Source: Streptomyces lomondensis (GTDB lineage Bacteria > Actinomycetota > Actinomycetes > Streptomycetales > Streptomycetaceae). Taken from it: a stretch of 64,000 nt of DNA. The notes under the pieces were generated by a model that searched no databases, was not told the origin of the DNA, and was given only the letters and a program-made list of their open reading frames with translations. Location: the NCBI RefSeq assembly GCF_014651035.1, contig NZ_BMWC01000017.1, positions 62,001 through 126,000 on the forward strand, read 5' to 3'. Each line of letters opens with the position of its first letter. Within the stretch, counting starts at the first letter, position 1. Shown piece by piece: positions 58,838-64,000 of the stretch. The position numbers and the translations under genes are program-made.

Positions 58838-59239
58838 CTACGGACGTGCCAGCAGGGTGCGCACTCCCTCCGAGGTGAGCGTCAGGCGGTGCTCCGAGCT
58901 GCCGTCGATGGTGAGCGACAGGTCGTCGGCCGGCCACTGCGCGGCGAGGGCGCCGAGCGGGACCAGACGGTAGCGGGACACGAACGGCAGCAGCCCGGCC
59001 ATCTCCATCTCGGAGGTGAACACGGGCACCACCGGCTCGCCGCCCGGCTGCTCCAGCACGGGCAGCGCCACCGCCGAGGGGTTGGCGGCGTCGGCGTCGT
59101 TCGCGTCGTCGGGCACGGGGATGAGCACGTCGCTGTTGGCGAGCGCGTCCAGAGCCGCCGCGTCCTCGGTGTTCTCGGCGAGGACGTCCAGAGCCCGCTG
59201 GGCGGGCGTGGGCGTGGGGTCGTTTGCGGGTGTCTCCAT
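58838..59239 (-). CDS. SseB-like protein (N-terminal SseB domain)
   Basis: The 133-residue soluble protein has the SseB-type domain: AQRALDVLAENTEDAAALDALANSDVLIPVPDD, a Val/Pro strand with LPVLEQPGGEPVVPVFTSEMEM, and VPLGALAAQWPADDLSLTIDGSSEHRLTL. In streptomycetes such proteins are single genes without a known role, and the name does not imply enhanced serine sensitivity here. The ATG at 59239 begins METPAND. Confidence 0.78.
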   Translation of the reverse strand: METPANDPTPTPAQRALDVLAENTEDAAALDALANSDVLIPVPDDANDADAANPSAVALPVLEQPGGEPVVPVFTSEMEMAGLLPFVSRYRLVPLGALAAQWPADDLSLTIDGSSEHRLTLTSEGVRTLLARP

Positions 59240-59373
59240 GGCAGATTCCCTGGTAGCGGCGGTCGTGCGGCCTGCCCGGGGCCAGATCCGCCCCGGACGC
59301 GGTCCTGCTCGCGTACCCGATCGGGCCCGGGGCAATCCTGGTGGATCTTCGAGGATCGGGGGCGAGGGAAGAC

Positions 59374-60111
59374 CTACCCGGGCAGGGGGCGGGGAGGTCC
59401 GAGGAGCCGGCAGGGCAGCGGACGCTCGGTCACCTCGCCGGTTCCGTCCGCTTCCACCCGGTACACCCCGGCCTGCCGCACCCGGGTGACGGTCTCCGTC
59501 AAGGCACCGTCCGTGAAGAGCGCCCCGGCTCCGTCCTCCACCGCCCAGCCTGCCGGCAGCTTCCCCGCCGCCACGGCCGCACGGTAGGAGGGACGGCGGC
59601 CCGGTTCACTGTCGTAGTGCGGGCAGACCGAGCCGGACAGCAGGCCCAGGCCGTCGGAGAGGTGCGTCAGCGGCCCGAAGGAGTCGGTGTGCGAGCCCTC
59701 GGCCCAGCAGTTGGCGCCTGCACTGATGCCGCACAGCAGGGTGCCCCGGTCGTAGGCCTCGCGCAGCAGCCGGTCCACGCCGTGGGCGCGCCAGACGGCG
59801 AGGAGGTTGGCCGTGTTGCCGCCGCCCACGTACACGACGTCTTGGGCGAGCAGGAAGGAGCGCAGGGCCTCGTCGTCCAGCTCGCGGCGGAACAGGTGCA
59901 GGACGGAGGGCTCGCAGTCGGGGCGCGCCGCGCACACCGTGCGGAAGCGGTCGACGTACGCCGGCGCGTCTCCGCTGGCCGTCGGCACGAAGCACACCTT
60001 GGGCCGGGACGTGCCCGCCCGGGCCAGCACCCAGTCGTCCAGCAGCCCGTCGTCGTCGGTGGAAAAGCCGCCGCCGAGGAGGGCGAGGCGCTTCGGGGGT
60101 GCGACGGCCAC
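59374..60111 (-). CDS. Peptidase E-like protein (family S51)
   Basis: The 245-residue protein resembles aspartyl dipeptidase E and cyanophycinase: LALLGGGFSTDDDGLLDDW, VCFVPTASGDAPAYVDRF, VVYVGGGNTANLLAVWRAHG, the nucleophile Ser in CGISAGANCWAEG and the LSGSVCPHYDSEPGR region with the catalytic-type His. These enzymes cleave Asp-X dipeptides. The GTG start at 60111 has GGAAAGG upstream. It diverges from the MFS transporter gene across a 308-bp region. Confidence 0.88.
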   Translation of the reverse strand: MAVAPPKRLALLGGGFSTDDDGLLDDWVLARAGTSRPKVCFVPTASGDAPAYVDRFRTVCAARPDCEPSVLHLFRRELDDEALRSFLLAQDVVYVGGGNTANLLAVWRAHGVDRLLREAYDRGTLLCGISAGANCWAEGSHTDSFGPLTHLSDGLGLLSGSVCPHYDSEPGRRPSYRAAVAAGKLPAGWAVEDGAGALFTDGALTETVTRVRQAGVYRVEADGTGEVTERPLPCRLLGPPRPLPG

Positions 60112-60320
60112 GGCGGTGCCTTTCCAAAGGGGGCGGGTGGGGAGAACGGTGCCGGGCCCGGCACCTGGGCGCAATCGAATTGAGTGCGGCCACGAGCCGC
60201 CGCAGCAGCATCTCCGCAGTGGCCGACGGCTCCAGACGGTGTGCCAGGACAGGAGGGCCGTCTGCGAGCGCGGTCGGCGCAAGTATCTCCGCGGTCTCTC
60301 ATCCGCCTTGTCGGGGGATG

Positions 60321-60348
60321 TTGACGGGCGCCATGTTACCGGTAACAT
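60321..60348 (+). promoter_or_regulatory. Promoter and 16-bp operator of the MFS-GH35 unit
   Basis: TTGACG (60321-60326) and TAACAT (60343-60348) are 16 bp apart. ATGTTACCGGTAACAT (60333-60348) is a perfect palindrome with a central CG that covers the -10; it equals the LacI-type site bound by gluconate repressors of enterics. It differs from the TGTGA-type site at 53975, so another repressor is likely. The rest of the gap 60112-60419 shows nothing else. Confidence 0.6.
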
Positions 60349-60419
60349 CACGGATGCTTCAGCCGTACGCGACTGTGTCCCCCCTGCCCACCCCGCGTGG
60401 GCCGTCATCCGGAGCCCGC

Positions 60420-61610
60420 GTGACCGACCAGCAGACCGCACAGCGCGCTGTCCCCTTGACCCCAACGTCCGTCCCGGTCTTCAGCGGGGCCGCTGTGGTC
60501 GCCTCCTGCGTGGGCTTCGTGCTCATCGGTGCGCTGCAGGCCCTGTACGGGCCCGCCGTGCCCGCCTTCCGGGAGGAGTTCGGGCTCTCCCCGTCCGCCG
60601 CCGGGCTGGCGCTCAGCGCCCACTTCGTGGGCGGTGTGGCCGGTGTGCTGCTGTTCGACCGGGTCTACGGCCGGGTCGGCAACCGGCCGATCCTCGGCTG
60701 CTCCTACCTGCTGATGGCCGTGGGCGCGGCGGGCTTCGCGCTCGCGCCGCACTGGCCCACCGCCCTGGCGGCGGCCCTGCTCGCCGGGCTCGGCTTCGGC
60801 GGCATCGACTACGGCCTCAACCAGCTGTTCGCCGCGGGCTTCGGCCACCGTTCGACCGCGATGCTGAACATCCTCAACGCCCACTTCGGCATCGGCGCCG
60901 TCCTCGGCCCCGCCCTGATCGGCGCGGTCGGCTCGGAGCACTACCCGGCCGTCTTCCTCGGGTTCGCCCTCGCCAACCTGCCGCTGCTGCTGTGCCTGCG
61001 GGGCGTGCGGAACGACCCGCCCGTCCCGGCGGGCGGCGAGACCGGCACCGGTTCCGTCCTGGGCCGGAGCCTCGGCTCGGTGCTCGCGGTCTTCGTCGCG
61101 CTGTACGTGCTGCACGTCGGCGTCGAGGCGGGTGTCGGCGGCTGGGAGCCCACGCATCTGGAGACCGTCGGCTACAGCGCGGGCGTCGCGGCCACCGCCA
61201 CCTCCGTGTACTGGCTGATGATGACCGTCGGCCGCTTCCTGGTGGCTCCGCTCGCGCTGCGCTTCTCCGCCCAGGCCATCATCACCGTGTCGTGCGCCGG
61301 CATGACGGTGTGTCTGCTGGCCGCGACCGTGCCGGCGCTGGCGCCGTACGCGTACGCCGGTGTCGGCCTGTTCATCGCGCCGATCTTCCCCACCGGGCTG
61401 CCCTGGCTGAACCGGGCCGCCCCGGGGGCACGGAGGGCCGGTGCCCTGGTCATCGCGGCCTCCATGGCCGGCGGTGTCGCCGCCGGGCCGGCCCTGGGCA
61501 AGGCCATCGAGTGGTCCGGGATCCGCGCGGTGCCGCTGCTGCTGTGCGCGGTCTCGGCGCTCTGCCTGGCCGCCACGCTCTGGCTGATCCGTGCCACCCG
61601 TTCCCACTGA
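60420..61610 (+). CDS. Major facilitator superfamily transporter, probably for a sugar
   Basis: The 396-residue protein has 12 predicted helices. Family-type sequences are FVLIGALQALYGPAVPAFREEFG (TM1), LLFDRVYGRVGNRPILGCSYLLMAVG (loop 2-3), GGIDYGLNQLFAAGFGHRSTAMLNILNAHFGIGAVLGPAL and WLNRAAPGARRAGALVIAASMAGG. It belongs to the FucP/NNP-like sugar branch by general look. The GTG at 60420 has GGAG upstream; an ATG at 60354 directly after the -10 could also start a leaderless, 22-residue-longer form. GH35 follows 30 bp later. Confidence 0.85.
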   Translation: MTDQQTAQRAVPLTPTSVPVFSGAAVVASCVGFVLIGALQALYGPAVPAFREEFGLSPSAAGLALSAHFVGGVAGVLLFDRVYGRVGNRPILGCSYLLMAVGAAGFALAPHWPTALAAALLAGLGFGGIDYGLNQLFAAGFGHRSTAMLNILNAHFGIGAVLGPALIGAVGSEHYPAVFLGFALANLPLLLCLRGVRNDPPVPAGGETGTGSVLGRSLGSVLAVFVALYVLHVGVEAGVGGWEPTHLETVGYSAGVAATATSVYWLMMTVGRFLVAPLALRFSAQAIITVSCAGMTVCLLAATVPALAPYAYAGVGLFIAPIFPTGLPWLNRAAPGARRAGALVIAASMAGGVAAGPALGKAIEWSGIRAVPLLLCAVSALCLAATLWLIRATRSH

Positions 61611-61640
61611 CTCCCCCGTCTCCCGAAGGGAAGCCTCCGC

Positions 61641-63398
61641 ATGCCCGCTCTGACGACGACGTCCGACGGATTCCTGCTGCACGGCGAGCCGTTCCGGATC
61701 ATCTCCGGCGCGCTGCACTACTTCCGTGTCCATCCCGACCTGTGGTCCGACCGGTTGCGCAAGGCGCGGCTGATGGGCCTCAACACGGTGGAGACGTACA
61801 TCCCGTGGAACCACCACCAGCCGGATCCCGACGGCCCCCTGGTCCTCGACGGCCTCCTCGACCTGCCGCGGTTCCTCGGGCTCGCCCGGGACGAGGGCCT
61901 GCACATGCTGCTGCGTCCCGGGCCGTTCATCTGCGCCGAGTGGGACGGCGGGGGCCTGCCCGACTGGCTGACCGGCGACCCGGACATCCGGCTGCGCAGC
62001 AGTGATCCCCGCTTCACCGGTGCCGTCGACCGCTACTTCGACCTGTTGCTGCCCGCGCTGAGGCCGCACCTGGCGGCAGCGGGCGGTCCGGTCATCGCGG
62101 TGCAGGTGGAGAACGAGTACGGGGCCTACGGCGACGACTCCGCGTATCTGAAGCACCTGGCCGACGCGTTCCGCTCCCGGGGCGTCGAGGAGCTGCTGTT
62201 CACCTGCGACCAGGCCGACCCCGAGCACCTGGCCTCGGGCACCCTGCCCGGCGTCCTGGCGGCGAGCACCTTCGGCAGCCGCGTCGAGCAGAGCCTCGCG
62301 CGGCTGCGCGAGCACCGACGCGAAGGCCCGCTGTTCTGCGCCGAGTTCTGGATCGGCTGGTTCGACCACTGGGGCGGGCCGCACCACGTCCGGGACGCGG
62401 CCGACGCCGCCGCCGACCTGGACCGGCTGCTGTCCGCCGGGGCGTCCGTGAACCTCTACATGTTCCACGGCGGCACCAACTTCGGCTTCACCAACGGCGC
62501 CAACCACAAGCACGCCTACACGCCCACGATCACGTCGTACGACTACGACGCCGCGCTCACCGAGTGCGGTGACCCGGGTCCGAAGTACCACGCCTTCCGC
62601 GAGGTCATCGCCCGCCACGCCTCCGTACCGGACGAGCCCGTCCCGGCGCCGGGCCCGAAACTTCCGCCCACCGAGGTCGAGTTGAGCGGCCGGGCGGCCC
62701 TGATGCCGCTGGCCGGGGCGCCCGTGCGCGCCGACGTCCCGCTCACCATGGACGCGCTCGGGCAGCGCACCGGCTACGCGCTCTACCGCACCACGCTCCC
62801 GGCCGGCGGCGACGGCCTGCTGCACTTCGCCGGTGGTGTCGGCGACCGCGCCCTGGTCTTCGTCGACGGTGCCCCCGCCGGTGTGCTGGAGCGCGAACGG
62901 CATGACGAGACGCTGCCCGTGCGGGTGCCGCGCCCCGGCGCGACGCTGGAGGTCCTCGTCGAGAACATGGGCGGCGTCAACTACGGGCCTCGCATCGGTG
63001 CGCCCAAGGGCCTGCTCGGGCCCGTCTCCTTCGACGGCACCGCCCTGCGGGACTGGGACTGCCACCCGCTGCCGCTGGACGACCTGGACGCGGTGCCGTT
63101 CGCCCCGGCCGGCGAGACGGCGGTCACCGTACCGGCCTTCCACCGCGGCACCTTCGAGGTCGACGCGCCCGCCGACGCCTTCCTCGCCCTGCCCGGCTGG
63201 ACGAAGGGCCAGGCCTGGGTCAACGGCTTCCACCTGGGCCGCTACTGGAACCGGGGCCCGCAGCGCACGCTGTACGTCCCCGGCCCCGTGCTGCGCCCGG
63301 GCAGCAACGAGCTGGTCCTGCTGGAGCTGCACGGCACGACGGCCGCCCGCGCGCAGCTCACCGACACCCCTGACCTCGGCCCGGAGAACACCTGGTGA
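61641..63398 (+). CDS. Beta-galactosidase, glycoside hydrolase family 35
   Basis: The 585-residue enzyme has the GH35 barrel: FRIISGALHYFRVHPDLWSDRL, NTVETYIPWNHHQP, GPFICAEWDGGGLPDWL, the acid/base Glu159 in VQVENEYGAYG and the nucleophile Glu235 in CAEFWIGWFDHWG, and NLYMFHGGTNFGF. Beta-sandwich domains follow, ending in the galactose-binding-like GWTKGQAWVNGFHLGRYWNRGPQ. No signal peptide, so it works inside on galactosides brought in by the neighbouring MFS protein or the ABC importer. The next gene overlaps its stop (GTGA). Confidence 0.95.
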   Translation: MPALTTTSDGFLLHGEPFRIISGALHYFRVHPDLWSDRLRKARLMGLNTVETYIPWNHHQPDPDGPLVLDGLLDLPRFLGLARDEGLHMLLRPGPFICAEWDGGGLPDWLTGDPDIRLRSSDPRFTGAVDRYFDLLLPALRPHLAAAGGPVIAVQVENEYGAYGDDSAYLKHLADAFRSRGVEELLFTCDQADPEHLASGTLPGVLAASTFGSRVEQSLARLREHRREGPLFCAEFWIGWFDHWGGPHHVRDAADAAADLDRLLSAGASVNLYMFHGGTNFGFTNGANHKHAYTPTITSYDYDAALTECGDPGPKYHAFREVIARHASVPDEPVPAPGPKLPPTEVELSGRAALMPLAGAPVRADVPLTMDALGQRTGYALYRTTLPAGGDGLLHFAGGVGDRALVFVDGAPAGVLERERHDETLPVRVPRPGATLEVLVENMGGVNYGPRIGAPKGLLGPVSFDGTALRDWDCHPLPLDDLDAVPFAPAGETAVTVPAFHRGTFEVDAPADAFLALPGWTKGQAWVNGFHLGRYWNRGPQRTLYVPGPVLRPGSNELVLLELHGTTAARAQLTDTPDLGPENTW

Positions 63399-64000
63399 AG
63401 CACTTCTTGCGCGTTCCCGCGCCCGCCGCTCCCCCGCTGACCGGCCACCTGCCCTTCACGGACGCGCCCGGCGTCCCCGACCCGATCGGGATCACCAGCC
63501 GCTGGCTCACCCGGGGCGGCCGGCCCTGGTTCCCGGTCTCCGGCGAGTTCCACTACTCCCGCTACCCGCACGGTCAGTGGGAGGAGGAACTGCTGAAGAT
63601 GAAGGCGGGCGGGGTGACCGCCGTAGCCTCCTACGTCATCTGGATCCATCACGAGGAGACCGAGGGCCGGGTCCGCTTCGACGGCGACCGCGACCTCAGG
63701 CGGTTCGCCGAACTGTGCGCCCGCCACGGCCTGGACTTCATCCCGCGCATCGGCCCCTGGTCGCATGCCGAGGTCCGCAACGGGGGCCTGCCCGACTGGC
63801 TCCTGGCCCGCGCCTGCACGCCGCGCACCGACGACCCGGCCTATCTGGAGCCCGTCCGCACCTGGTTCACGGCGATCGCCGGGCAGTTGCGCGGTCTGGA
63901 CCGGGCGAGCGGCGGCCCGATCGTCGCGATCCAGATCGAGAACGAGCTGTACGACCAGCCGGGCCACCTGCGCACGCTGAAGCGCCTGGCCCAGGAGGCC
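63395..64000 (+). CDS. Second GH35-like glycosidase, cut by the right edge
   Basis: A GTG overlapping the previous stop opens a frame that continues beyond the window; 202 residues are visible. They have the GH35 start WFPVSGEFHYSRYPHGQWEEELLKMKAGG, VIWIHHEE, RIGPWSHAEVRNGGLPDWL and the acid/base-type Glu in VAIQIENELYDQ. The N-terminal PPLTGHLPFTDAPGVP segment precedes the barrel. It differs clearly from the first GH35 (IGPWSHAEV versus GPFICAEW), so it is not a recent copy and probably has another substrate. No signal peptide. Confidence 0.88.
   Translation, partial: MKHFLRVPAPAAPPLTGHLPFTDAPGVPDPIGITSRWLTRGGRPWFPVSGEFHYSRYPHGQWEEELLKMKAGGVTAVASYVIWIHHEETEGRVRFDGDRDLRRFAELCARHGLDFIPRIGPWSHAEVRNGGLPDWLLARACTPRTDDPAYLEPVRTWFTAIAGQLRGLDRASGGPIVAIQIENELYDQPGHLRTLKRLAQEA

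Overview
The window is chromosomal DNA from a Streptomyces-type actinomycete. The sequence is very GC-rich with strong third-position GC, starts are often GTG, several genes look leaderless with a TAGRRT-like -10 placed 5-7 nt before the start codon, TTA leucine codons are almost absent, and the gene families are typical of the genus (GH75 chitosanase, RsbU-type PP2C phosphatase, Rv1733c-like protein, DUF6228, an ABC sugar importer without its own ATPase, and a dispersed GGGGCGCGGGGAACTGCGCGA repeat). No tRNA, rRNA, CRISPR array, insertion sequence or prophage was seen.

Layout. 0-3.7 kb: end of an unidentified gene, then a PadR regulator and a two-gene ABC exporter carrying three TTA codons. 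3.9-6.0 kb: dhaKLM, a PTS-dependent dihydroxyacetone kinase. 6.1-8.9 kb: GH75 chitosanase, a fibronectin-III lipoprotein behind a DasR-type site, and a secreted/anchored protein. 9.0-11.6 kb: fadH and a second PadR gene. 11.8-16.4 kb: a small conserved protein, a PAS-PAS-GAF-PP2C phosphatase, a PrmC-like methyltransferase and an APH-family kinase. 16.5-20.5 kb: small uncharacterised proteins (DUF3885, DUF6000-like, DUF6228 and others) with gene remnants. 20.7-23.6 kb: MarR, a sulfite-oxidase-like molybdoenzyme with its reductase, and a membrane protein. 23.8-31.3 kb: CE7 esterase, beta-lactamase-fold hydrolase, GntR and AraC regulators, two alpha/beta hydrolases, two methyltransferases. 31.3-36.6 kb: a second-type Rho factor with a long pyrimidine-rich leader, then a 1,279-residue NACHT-HEAT protein of the kind linked to antiphage defence. 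36.7-40.4 kb: a D-Ala-D-Ala carboxypeptidase and two GT-C mannosyltransferase-type membrane proteins. 40.6-46.3 kb: an asparagine/glutamine catabolic run (FCD-GntR regulator, APC permease, asparaginase, aspartase, glutaminase). 46.4-50.0 kb: uppP, a two-subunit Fluc fluoride channel around a DUF190 gene, an SMP-30 protein and an ArsR regulator.

50.2-64 kb is mainly a beta-galactan and galactoside utilisation region. An extracellular GH53 endo-galactanase and a GH42 beta-galactosidase diverge from a binding protein, two permeases and a LacI repressor. A near-perfect LacI operator overlaps the importer promoter and a weaker one faces GH42. Further right, an MFS transporter, a GH35 beta-galactosidase and a second GH35-like protein (cut by the edge) sit behind a different palindrome. 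GH53 should cut polymer outside, the importer (probably energised by a shared MsiK-type ATPase elsewhere) should take up galacto-oligosaccharides, and GH42/GH35 should release galactose.

The items most worth following up are the NACHT-HEAT protein beside the extra Rho, the TTA-loaded PadR-ABC operon with its leaderless operator-promoter, the nested 43-bp palindrome at 50046-50088, and the chitosanase/FnIII locus with its DasR-like site.
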